From NCBI GenBank assembly GCA_002786225.1, contig PEQN01000023.1:1-50130 (forward strand): 50,130 nt of DNA, written 5' to 3'. The translations under genes and the position numbers were made by a program. Every line of letters starts with the position of its first letter. Position 1 is the first letter of the stretch. The stretch comes from Leptospira sp. (GTDB lineage Bacteria; Spirochaetota; Leptospiria; Leptospirales; Leptospiraceae). Under the pieces are notes generated by a model, which did not search any database, was not told the DNA's origin, and saw only the letters and a list, made by a program, of their open reading frames with translations. This document shows positions 43,559-50,130 of the stretch, piece by piece.

Positions 43559-44083
43559 ATGAATTTTGGAAAGGAAAAAGACCAGATTTTTTTTCTAATA
43601 TTTTATTCAATCAGTTTAGTTATTTGGATAATTGAAGAAGTTTACATGCTTCTTCAACCAGCCGATGCCTTTGATCGCTATAGACTTTGGATAGCATCTA
43701 TTGAAACCTTAATTGTTGTCTCATCATTTATATTATTGTACCAATTGTTCCATAAATTAAGATTGGCAAATCTAGAAATGGAACAGGCACAAGATCTTAT
43801 CCGAGAATATAAGGTAAGAAATCAATTTCTGAATAATCCAGAAAAAGGATATTCTCAATTGATAAATGCGGAGTTTGAAAAATGGAAATTTACAAATTCA
43901 GAGGTTGAAATTGCAATATTGATTCTTAGAGGATTTAGCAATCAGCAAATTGCAAGTGTCAGAGATAAGAGTCTACGAACTATAGAAAATCAGACTTTTG
44001 CTATTTACCAAAAATCAGGAATGAGAGGTAAGTTAGAATTTATTTCTTATTTCATTAGTCCTTTACTTCCAGAAGAAGATTAA
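43559..44083 (+). CDS. Membrane-anchored LuxR-type (GerE) HTH regulator
   Basis: A 174-residue protein with two N-terminal membrane helices (about 9-30 and 42-64), a coiled-coil linker (65-90) and a C-terminal LuxR/GerE helix-turn-helix (about 108-165). The latter reads 'FTNSEVEIAILILRGFSNQQ' and 'KSLRTIENQTFAIYQKSG', matching the family's 'LTxRExEVLxLxAxGxSNKEIA' and 'SxxTVxxHxxxIxxKLG' pattern. No receiver or ligand domain is present, so it would act from the membrane like ToxR-style regulators. The ribosome binding site AAGGAAGG is strong. Its stop codon abuts that of the convergent gene (TAACTA). Confidence 0.85.
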   Translation: MNFGKEKDQIFFLIFYSISLVIWIIEEVYMLLQPADAFDRYRLWIASIETLIVVSSFILLYQLFHKLRLANLEMEQAQDLIREYKVRNQFLNNPEKGYSQLINAEFEKWKFTNSEVEIAILILRGFSNQQIASVRDKSLRTIENQTFAIYQKSGMRGKLEFISYFISPLLPEED

Positions 44084-45391
44084 CTAAAACTCTAAAAGAA
44101 ATTGAATATTCATATATACTAAGGTTCCTCTTTTCTCATATCTTTCTGAAGTAGAAACATTAATATCAACAAAATTAGTTTTGAATCTAAATCGCATAAC
44201 ATTTGCTCTATCAGTTAATGTTGGTTGCAATTTGTCATCTCCATAATATCTGAGGAAGGGAGTACGGAATTGATTCCCTTCTTTTTGGAATAGTATACTA
44301 GTCTCCAAATTCCAGTCGCTGCCTCTCCAAGAAAGATTCATCTCCGTAGTTCTATCTTGGTTGCTTCTAAATTCTCTGCCGAGTGACCAAAATAACCTTT
44401 TGTAGTGACCTTGAAGCAAGGCAGTACTGGATCTTGTGAAATCCTGCAATCTAGACTCATCTAAACTTTCTGTTACCAAATATTCTCTATATCTATAAAC
44501 TGGAGCTAGGTTAGCAAATTGCCATAAGGGAATTTGGGCTCCCGTAATCGTTTCTCTTAAAGATCCATCTATAGAATCGATGATCTCCAGACGACTGTAT
44601 TTTTCGAAACCTAAAGCTCCACTACTAACCAAAGGATTGGAGCTGAGAATTGAATCTTGGAAGTTATCACGTCCTTGGTTTAATTTACCAAATGCGTTCT
44701 TATATGTACTTGCCTCTATGAAAATATCAATAGGGTACAAATCAAATCTTAGAAACTCGGTTCCATAATAATTGGACCTTGTTCCAATAGCCTCACTAAC
44801 CCAAGTCCAATAGATTCTAGTTCCATTTCCTAATGAAATTTTTTCACGGAAAAAATTCGTGTACAATGAGTTTACCTTCGTTTGGGGAGAGTGGCTAGCT
44901 GCTAGTTTCTTCTGCCAGGAGAGAAAAGAAAAACCCATAGAATCTCCCGTTATATCAGGAAGCCAAAAGATTCCTGGTGAATAATGAAAGGGTAGAAATT
45001 GTAGAAATGCAGACCTTTGGATGGGTTGGTCAGCCGTTAGTGCGGAAAAAAAATCCGGATCCTTTCCAAAGAAAAAACCTGGTATCGATTTGTATCTATG
45101 ACCATAACTAATTTCAACGAGTTCTGATTGGTAGCGAATCGCCCCTAATTCTCTTTCATTTCTTTGCTCTACTAGGAGAGAGAGCTCTTCCCAACTTACA
45201 TCAGCCCAAAGATTGGATGCTTTAGAACCTTTTTCGTCGATAAATCGAGTTTGGAAAATCTGACCAGTGCCTCCCAATCGGGTTTTAGTGGGCGAAAGAT
45301 CAGAAATTTTGGCCTTATCTTGGGCCTGGATAACAATAGAGGTAAAAAATATTGCGTAAAAACAACAATATTTAGCGAAATCTCGTCCCAT
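44084..45391 (-). CDS. Putative outer-membrane beta-barrel protein
   Basis: A 435-residue protein with a signal peptide (about 1-23, 'FTSIVIQAQ'). The mature protein is rich in alternating aromatic and polar strands ('GTRIYWTWVSE', 'LLQGHYKRLFWSLGRE', 'MRFRFKTNFVDINVS') and ends in phenylalanine ('MNIQFLLEF'), the usual C-terminal signature recognised by the Bam machinery. No family is recognised. A porin-like or transporter role is possible but not shown. It lies at the end of a convergent pair with the LuxR-type gene. Confidence 0.72.
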   Translation of the reverse strand: MGRDFAKYCCFYAIFFTSIVIQAQDKAKISDLSPTKTRLGGTGQIFQTRFIDEKGSKASNLWADVSWEELSLLVEQRNERELGAIRYQSELVEISYGHRYKSIPGFFFGKDPDFFSALTADQPIQRSAFLQFLPFHYSPGIFWLPDITGDSMGFSFLSWQKKLAASHSPQTKVNSLYTNFFREKISLGNGTRIYWTWVSEAIGTRSNYYGTEFLRFDLYPIDIFIEASTYKNAFGKLNQGRDNFQDSILSSNPLVSSGALGFEKYSRLEIIDSIDGSLRETITGAQIPLWQFANLAPVYRYREYLVTESLDESRLQDFTRSSTALLQGHYKRLFWSLGREFRSNQDRTTEMNLSWRGSDWNLETSILFQKEGNQFRTPFLRYYGDDKLQPTLTDRANVMRFRFKTNFVDINVSTSERYEKRGTLVYMNIQFLLEF

Positions 45392-45606
45392 GCTAGTATA
45401 TGTCAGCTAAATTCATTTTTATCTAAAAAATGAGGGCAAAATTCTAAAATTTTCATAAAAAATCTTAAAAAAGAGAAATTTTGTCTGGGGTATAAAGTAT
45501 TCTTATCACATGTTCATAAAAACTACTTGCCTATTTACTATTAATTTGTATAGTTGTAGTATCAAATGTTTAGTAGTATTTTTTGAAGTACTTTTGATAA
45601 ATTATG

Positions 45607-45625
45607 TCGTCTAATATTCAGACGA
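45607..45625 (+). promoter_or_regulatory. Hairpin overlapping the ribosome binding site of the 73-aa gene
   Basis: TCGTCT (45607-45612) and AGACGA (45620-45625) can pair over a 7-base loop, and the second arm runs into the Shine-Dalgarno GAGGAGG (45624-45630) of the gene starting at 45639. This could modulate translation or be a DNA operator. The rest of the 247-base gap (45392-45638) is AT-rich; I see no other clear element. Confidence 0.35.
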
Positions 45626-45638
45626 GGAGGAATACATT

Positions 45639-45860
45639 ATGGTGATTCGATCTCTATATCAACCCGTCTACCATCGCGAAAAGAGGAATGGTCTTCCTGG
45701 GGCAGTTTCTGCAGCTCAGGCTAAGCCGAAATTCGAAGATGGTAATAAGACTTTTGAAGATTATTTAACCGAGGCTTTCCGAGGTGAAAAGGTTCAAGAA
45801 GGAACCTGGTTTTCTCCTCAAGTCTCTGAATTGAGTCGAAGAAATCTCAAGAAGATTTGA
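45639..45860 (+). CDS. Small protein of unknown function upstream of radC
   Basis: A 73-residue protein without signal peptide or membrane segment. It has a basic N-terminus ('MVIRSLYQPVYHREKRNG') and an acidic-aromatic middle ('FEDYLTEAFRGEK'). The ribosome binding site GAGGAGG is near perfect, and the stop (TGA) is directly followed by the radC start (TTG), so the coding call is good. No family is recognised. Confidence 0.75.
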   Translation: MVIRSLYQPVYHREKRNGLPGAVSAAQAKPKFEDGNKTFEDYLTEAFRGEKVQEGTWFSPQVSELSRRNLKKI

Positions 45861-46607
45861 TTGTCTCAAATTCCCTTTATGGACTTAGACCTTGTATCTG
45901 GATTAGATCCTCGGTCTAAGGTTCTATGTAATCCTGAGTCCTTAGAGGATTGGGAACTTTTGAGCCTAATTCTTGGATCGGGTACCCGTGCCAGGTCGGT
46001 GTATGATCTTTCTAAGGATATTTTGCAGAAAGTTGGTGGAATATCAAATTTAGCCTCTCTTTCTGCCCTAGAAATTAGATCACTTCCTGGATTGGGTAAG
46101 AGTCGTATAGGGAGTTTGCTTGCCATTTCGCAAATTGCTCTTCGCATCCAAAAGCAAAAACTAAAGAACCAGATCCAATATTTTCCTCTTTATGACCTCT
46201 ACCAAAATCTTTGGATGGATTCAAGGCCCCAGATTCGAGAATCCTTTTATTTGGCAAGTTTTGGTGTGGATGGTCGTCTTTTCTTTTGGGAGAGAATTGC
46301 GAGAGGATCATTGACTGAGGTTGGAGTGTACAAACGAGACATTGTTCAAATGCTGCTCCAATATCCAACTAAGTACAGTCTGATTGCTCACAATCACCCT
46401 GGACAATCCTGCCAAGCCTCCTTGCAGGATGAATCTCTTTTCCAAGAGCTTTCTGGTATTCTGCTGGAGCTTGAAATAATTTGTATAGACCATTGGGTTC
46501 TTGGAGAGGATGGCTTGTACTCATGTCGTTTGAGCGGATGTTTGGAAACGGATTCCTGGACAGTTGAAAATATTCCCCAAGAGTACAAATTTCTAGCCGA
46601 TATTTAA
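45861..46607 (+). CDS. radC: RadC-family JAB1/MPN-domain protein
   Basis: A 248-residue protein with the RadC arrangement: an N-terminal helix-hairpin-helix part (about 28-95; 'EDWELLSLILGSGTRARSVY', 'LPGLGKSR') and a C-terminal MPN metalloprotease-like domain. The JAMM residues are conserved in 'LIAHNHPGQSCQASLQDE' (two His and the Asp), although the usual HNHPSG reads HNHPGQ. 'CIDHWVLGEDGLYS' is the family strand. The historic link to DNA repair is doubtful; biochemical role unknown. Start TTG 45861 directly follows the previous stop; an ATG at 45879 would shorten it by 6 residues. Confidence 0.9.
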   Translation: MSQIPFMDLDLVSGLDPRSKVLCNPESLEDWELLSLILGSGTRARSVYDLSKDILQKVGGISNLASLSALEIRSLPGLGKSRIGSLLAISQIALRIQKQKLKNQIQYFPLYDLYQNLWMDSRPQIRESFYLASFGVDGRLFFWERIARGSLTEVGVYKRDIVQMLLQYPTKYSLIAHNHPGQSCQASLQDESLFQELSGILLELEIICIDHWVLGEDGLYSCRLSGCLETDSWTVENIPQEYKFLADI

Positions 46608-46616
46608 ATTAGTTCT

Positions 46617-47387
46617 ATGGATTTTATACAAAAATTTCTATCTCAGTTCCAAATCATTTGGATACTCGTAAGACGCGACTATGCCTTACAATATGCGGGT
46701 TCTGCTTTTGGTATAGCGTGGATGTTCATACAAAACGGTACGCTTATTTTGCTTTACGCTTTCGTATTTTTATATTTAAATCTGAAAAATCCTAGCACAC
46801 AATATGACTACAGTGCTTATGTTTTTAGTGGATTGTTATTTTGGATTCCTCTGCAAGAACTTCTGTTACGGGGCACATCAATACTCACTGACAATAGACA
46901 ATTGATTAAGCGTTCTTCTTTAGGCGTTTCTGTATTTATTTGGATTCCATACATTCAATATTTAATTCACTATGCTTTAACTTCCTTTATGGTTGTGATC
47001 ATTCTCACTATCTATTCAGAGGTGAACTGGATGGGTTTAGTTCTTTCCTATTTCTGGATGGCATTGGTAGGGATTTATATTTTGTTCCTAATTCATTATT
47101 TGAGCCGAGTGAATATCCTTCTCAAAGATATTTCACCCCTAGTTCGACTGCTTAGTCAGATTTTATTTTGGGGATTACCCATACTTTACTATCCTTTTGG
47201 AATCTTAGAGAAGCTGAATCAAATTCATCCTTTAAATTATCCCTTAGATATTTTTAGATCCTTATTGATGAAAAATTACGAATCACATTTTCATTTTTAT
47301 GAGTTTCTACCATTTCTGATATTCGCTATTTTAGTATTTTATTTTTCTAAGACCAAATTCCAGAAAGTTGTAATGGATCACCTTTGA
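46617..47387 (+). CDS. ABC-2 type polysaccharide export permease (Wzm-like)
   Basis: A 256-residue permease with six predicted membrane helices. It begins with 'IWILVRRDYALQYAGSAFGI', the amphipathic interface helix typical of O-antigen and teichoic-acid exporters, and includes 'VSRVNILLKDISPLVRLLSQ' reduced in form ('SRVNILLKDISPLV') and 'LNYPLDIFRSLLM'. It works with the ATPase in the next gene, whose start overlaps its stop (TTGA), to move a lipid-linked polysaccharide across the inner membrane. No glycosyltransferase cluster is next to it in the window. Confidence 0.92.
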   Translation: MDFIQKFLSQFQIIWILVRRDYALQYAGSAFGIAWMFIQNGTLILLYAFVFLYLNLKNPSTQYDYSAYVFSGLLFWIPLQELLLRGTSILTDNRQLIKRSSLGVSVFIWIPYIQYLIHYALTSFMVVIILTIYSEVNWMGLVLSYFWMALVGIYILFLIHYLSRVNILLKDISPLVRLLSQILFWGLPILYYPFGILEKLNQIHPLNYPLDIFRSLLMKNYESHFHFYEFLPFLIFAILVFYFSKTKFQKVVMDHL

Positions 47388-48565
47388 TAGAAATCAAAAA
47401 CTTAACCAAGGACTATATAGGATTTTCAGGAGTTTGGGATAGATTGCTATCCAGCATAAGCTTTGGAATCTTAGGTGGCAAAGTTCGATTTCGAGCTCTT
47501 CAGGATATTAATTTCATTTGTAAGAAAAGTGAGATCGTTGGCATCATAGGACAGAATGGGGCAGGTAAATCTACTCTACTTAAAATATTAACTGGAGTTA
47601 GTAAGCCAAGTTCAGGCTCTATCGAAATCAAGGGAACTATACGTTCTATACTAGAGTTAGGTGTAGGTTTTAATCCTGAACTTTCCGGAGAAGAAAATGT
47701 TTATTACAATGGTTTGGTTTGGGGATTTCGTTTAGAGGAAATCCAAGAAGTAACTAATAGAGTATTTGAATTCTCTAACCTAGTTGAGTTTCGAAAGACT
47801 CCATTAAAGAATTATTCTTCCGGCATGATCATGAGATTGGGATTTGCTTTAGCAACTGCTACAATTCCAGAAGTTCTAATTGTCGATGAAGCCTTGGCAG
47901 TAGGAGATGCTATCTTTCAGCAGAAGTCCCTGGAAAAATTTAAAGAATTCAAGGCAGCGGGAACTGCTACCTTGATTGTAAGCCATGACTTGACCTTACT
48001 TGCTCAAATTTGTGATCGGATTATCTTGCTGCATAAAGGAAGTTTGATCTATGATGGCTTGCCTCAGCTTGCAATACAAGAATATATGAAGCATATAGCT
48101 GATACTTCTTGGCAGAATAAAAAGGAAAATACTCTAAGTACCCAAGCTCCTATCCAATTCCAATATGCATTGAAGAAGAATGAGCAAATCAATCCTAGTT
48201 TAGTTTTCGTAGGGGACTTGGTAGAATTGGAAATAAATTATGTAATAAATGAGAGTATACCTCAGCTTACTATTGGAATGCATATAGACCATTCCAATGG
48301 AATCCGAGTTTATGGAACCAATACCTATCAAAATGATATACTTTTAAATGATTTAGAACCATTTAAAGAATATAAAATTCGATTCCAGTTTCCTATCAAC
48401 CTAGCCCCTGGAAAATATTCCATAGGCTTGAGCATGCACCAAGGTGATAATCATACAACCAACTGCTATTATTGGGGCGAGGGACTGCATTCTTTTGAAG
48501 TAGAAAGAGTGGGTTTAGCTAAGTTTACAGGGATCACGTACCTTCCGATTAGAATACTTCAATGA
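47384..48565 (+). CDS. Polysaccharide ABC transporter ATP-binding protein (Wzt-like)
   Basis: A 393-residue ATPase: Walker A 'GQNGAGKSTLLK', signature 'YSSGMIMRLGFALA', Walker B 'VLIVDEALAVGD' and the switch His in 'IVSHDLTLL' fill the first 240 residues. Residues about 260-393 form a beta-sandwich resembling the Wzt C-terminal domain, which recognises the terminal sugar of the O-antigen before export ('VGDLVELEINYVINES', 'LAPGKYSIGLSMHQGD'). Start TTG overlaps the permease stop. Presence of the carbohydrate-binding domain suggests a capped polysaccharide. Confidence 0.93.
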   Translation: MIEIKNLTKDYIGFSGVWDRLLSSISFGILGGKVRFRALQDINFICKKSEIVGIIGQNGAGKSTLLKILTGVSKPSSGSIEIKGTIRSILELGVGFNPELSGEENVYYNGLVWGFRLEEIQEVTNRVFEFSNLVEFRKTPLKNYSSGMIMRLGFALATATIPEVLIVDEALAVGDAIFQQKSLEKFKEFKAAGTATLIVSHDLTLLAQICDRIILLHKGSLIYDGLPQLAIQEYMKHIADTSWQNKKENTLSTQAPIQFQYALKKNEQINPSLVFVGDLVELEINYVINESIPQLTIGMHIDHSNGIRVYGTNTYQNDILLNDLEPFKEYKIRFQFPINLAPGKYSIGLSMHQGDNHTTNCYYWGEGLHSFEVERVGLAKFTGITYLPIRILQ

Positions 48566-48566
48566 T

Positions 48567-48579
48567 AAGATATTATCTT
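48567..48579. promoter_or_regulatory. Perfect palindrome AAGATA-T-TATCTT
   Basis: A 13-base perfect palindrome begins 2 bases after the wzt-like stop and lies about 120 bases upstream of the acyl-CoA dehydrogenase gene. It has no T-tract. A second short pairing, AAAAG (48595-48599) with CTTTT (48607-48611), follows and could be a weak terminator stem. An operator for the downstream gene is possible. Confidence 0.28.
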
Positions 48580-48697
48580 CACAAAATAGAAACTAAAAGA
48601 GCTGAGCTTTTCTAATTAAGAAATATTGCCTCGAGACAGTTTTTTGAGTTAAAATTTCTATATTGACGGCTTAGGCAATCCATAGAAAATTTTAAAT

Positions 48698-49879
48698 ATG
48701 ATTGCAACAACTCATAAGCCTAAATTTGATCTTTTTAATCCAACAGAATCACATCTATCTCTTCGAGAGTCTGTTTCCAATTTTGCTGAGAGAGAAATGG
48801 ATCTTCAAGCAACCGAGCATGACGAAAAAGAAACATTCAATCTGCCTTTATTTAAGAGGCTAGGATCTGAGCTTGGTCTATTTGGTATTACGATTCCAGA
48901 AGAAGCAGGAGGACATGGTTTAGATCCTTTGGCAAGTGTTATCGTTCATGAAGAAATGTCGCGCTTTGATCCAGCTTTTACTCTTTCCTATCTGGCTCAT
49001 GAAGTGCTTTTTGTGAATAATTTTTATTACAGTTCCAATGATGAGCAGCAATCAATATATCTCTCTAAAGTACTTAGTGCGGAGTGGATAGGTGGTATGG
49101 GAATGACAGAGCCAGGTGCTGGAACTGATGTGCTTGGGATGTCTACTGTTGCGAAGAAAGTTGGCAATAAATACATTTTGAACGGAACGAAGCAGTATAT
49201 AACAAATGGAAGCACCTCATCGGTCTTTGTTGTTTATGCAAAGCTAGATTCCATCAATAACCGTAAGACTACTGCTTTTATAGTCGAATCATCCTACAAA
49301 GGATTCTCAGTTGGCAAGAAAGAAGAAAAGATGGGAATGCGAGGCTCTCCCACAACTCAATTGATCTTTGAGGACTGTGAAGTTCCCGAATCAAATTTAC
49401 TTGGTGTTGAAGATGGCGCATTAACACATATGATGAGAAATCTTGAAATCGAGAGAGTTACTCTTGCCGCCCAATCTCTCGGTATTGCCCGAAGATGTAT
49501 AGATATAATGTGTGATTATTCTATGCGTTATAGGGAAGCTTTTGGGAAAAAGCTTTCCGAGTTCGGACAAATACAAAGAATGATTGCGGAATCTTATGCA
49601 GATCTTGCAGCAGCAAGAGCATTAGTTTATCAAGTAGCATCAGAAATACACCCCGACAGTAGATCTTCTTTGGGTGCTGCTAGTGCTAAATTGGTTGCTA
49701 CCCAAATGGGAGAGAGAGTATCCAGAAACGCAATACAAGTATTAGGTGGTTATGGTTATTGTAGAGAGTATCCCGTTGAGAGGCTACATAGAGATTCAAT
49801 TTTACTTTCGATAGGCGGAGGAACAAATGAAGCTATGCAGAAAAATATAGTTTCAGATTTGCGTCGCATGTATATTTGA
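48698..49879 (+). CDS. Acyl-CoA dehydrogenase, isovaleryl-CoA dehydrogenase-type active site
   Basis: A 393-residue FAD enzyme of normal length. Motifs: 'GMTEPGAGTDVLGMST' (135-150), 'NGTKQYITNGSTS', 'KMGMRGSPTTQLIFEDCEVP' and 'QVLGGYGYCREYPVERLHRD'. The common catalytic Glu near the C-terminus is replaced ('IGGGTNEA'), whereas Glu252 in 'NLEIERVTLAAQSLG' matches the helix-G glutamate of isovaleryl-CoA dehydrogenase. A short- or branched-chain substrate is thus likely but not proven. The gene stands alone, divergent in nothing, 132 bases after the exporter genes. Confidence 0.93.
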   Translation: MIATTHKPKFDLFNPTESHLSLRESVSNFAEREMDLQATEHDEKETFNLPLFKRLGSELGLFGITIPEEAGGHGLDPLASVIVHEEMSRFDPAFTLSYLAHEVLFVNNFYYSSNDEQQSIYLSKVLSAEWIGGMGMTEPGAGTDVLGMSTVAKKVGNKYILNGTKQYITNGSTSSVFVVYAKLDSINNRKTTAFIVESSYKGFSVGKKEEKMGMRGSPTTQLIFEDCEVPESNLLGVEDGALTHMMRNLEIERVTLAAQSLGIARRCIDIMCDYSMRYREAFGKKLSEFGQIQRMIAESYADLAAARALVYQVASEIHPDSRSSLGAASAKLVATQMGERVSRNAIQVLGGYGYCREYPVERLHRDSILLSIGGGTNEAMQKNIVSDLRRMYI

Positions 49880-49924
49880 AATTAAAATTAATTTTTATAG
49901 CTTTGATAATAATCTAATTCTTTA

Positions 49925-50130
49925 ATGCATACTAGTAATTCTCTTTCGCCAGACCTTTTTGAAACAATTGTTATAGGAACAGGACTTGGTTCCCTTTCCT
50001 ATGCCGCCTTAGCTGCGAATAAAGGGAAGAAAGTTCTCGTTTTCGAAAAGGCAGCCGAGCCTGGCGGTTGTGCTTCTTCTTATACAAAAAATGGAATCCG
50101 ATATGAGGCTGGAGCTACCACCTTAGTTGG
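49925..50130 (+). CDS. CrtI-like NAD(P)/FAD-dependent oxidoreductase, partial
   Basis: The first 68 codons of a gene cut by the window edge. Residues about 15-40 form a Rossmann dinucleotide fold, 'IGTGLGSLSYAALAANKGKK', followed by 'VFEKAAEPGGCASSY' and 'RYEAGATTLVG'. This is the pattern of the phytoene desaturase/carotenoid isomerase and amine oxidase superfamily. Only the family can be assigned from this fragment; a carotenoid role is one option among several. Confidence 0.85.
   Translation, partial: MHTSNSLSPDLFETIVIGTGLGSLSYAALAANKGKKVLVFEKAAEPGGCASSYTKNGIRYEAGATTLV

Noticed and set aside
45438..45453. AAAATT-CTAA-AATTTT inverted repeat
   Set aside because: Made only of A/T arms in very AT-rich DNA, so chance is a sufficient explanation.
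48663..48691. TTGACG with an AT-rich -10-like stretch before the acyl-CoA dehydrogenase
   Set aside because: The -10 match is poor, and its position would give an almost leaderless transcript.

Overview
The window reads as an ordinary, densely packed chromosomal segment of a spirochaete of the family Leptospiraceae, most likely Leptospira. This is inferred from the low G+C content (by eye in the high 30s percent), spirochaete-type relaxed lipoboxes (L-T-N-C, F-S-N-C, L-N-Q-C), abundant RsbU-type PP2C phosphatases and 7TM histidine kinases, frequent TTG starts, and a gene set familiar from that family. I see no insertion sequence, phage gene, CRISPR array, rRNA or tRNA. No gap between genes exceeds 300 bases; the longest are 45392-45638 and about 6651-6894. 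Bases 1-127 hold nothing I can identify.

Left part (1-11.8 kb): a CBS-domain protein; OxyR with both redox cysteines, translationally coupled to a HIT-family protein; a 7TM-PAS histidine kinase; purL preceded by a flavin reductase; a PerR-type Fur regulator; a large fusion of sensor, kinase, receiver and PP2C phosphatase; and a thiolase. The flavin reductase-purL unit and perR diverge from a region with two imperfect or perfect inverted repeats.

Middle left (11.8-17.4 kb): a GT-B fold (MGDG synthase-like) protein, an aberrant Nramp-family transporter, an NhaC-type antiporter, a possible sigma-like protein and a STAS anti-sigma antagonist.

Centre (17.4-29.0 kb): a tightly packed three-gene block of an AsmA-like membrane-anchored giant (1007 aa), a DUF1318 (YdbL-like) lipoprotein and a 2667-aa lipoprotein combining a PD40 beta-propeller, long TPR-like arrays and what look like two catalytically dead CHAT-type domains. 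This is the most unusual part. The first two genes echo the ydbH-ynbE-ydbL order of E. coli, which suggests an envelope or lipid-transport role.

Right of centre (29-37.4 kb): a lipoprotein aminopeptidase on the minus strand diverges from a long, overlapping co-directional string: HtrA protease, aminotransferase, murI, purM, a small secreted protein, a membrane PP2C phosphatase, an enoyl-CoA hydratase and a DUF192 protein.

Right part (37.4-50.1 kb): a J-domain-like protein diverges from glgP with overlapping start codons. Then come a receiver-domain protein and a HEAT-repeat protein, a small exported protein, a Ser-rich lipoprotein diverging from a membrane-bound LuxR-type regulator, an outer-membrane barrel-like protein, a 73-aa protein with radC, a Wzm/Wzt polysaccharide ABC exporter, an isovaleryl-CoA-dehydrogenase-type acyl-CoA dehydrogenase, and the start of a CrtI-like FAD oxidoreductase cut by the window edge.

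Taken together the region is rich in signalling (two histidine kinases, two PP2C phosphatases, one STAS protein, one receiver protein, OxyR, PerR, LuxR) and in envelope proteins, with housekeeping genes interleaved.
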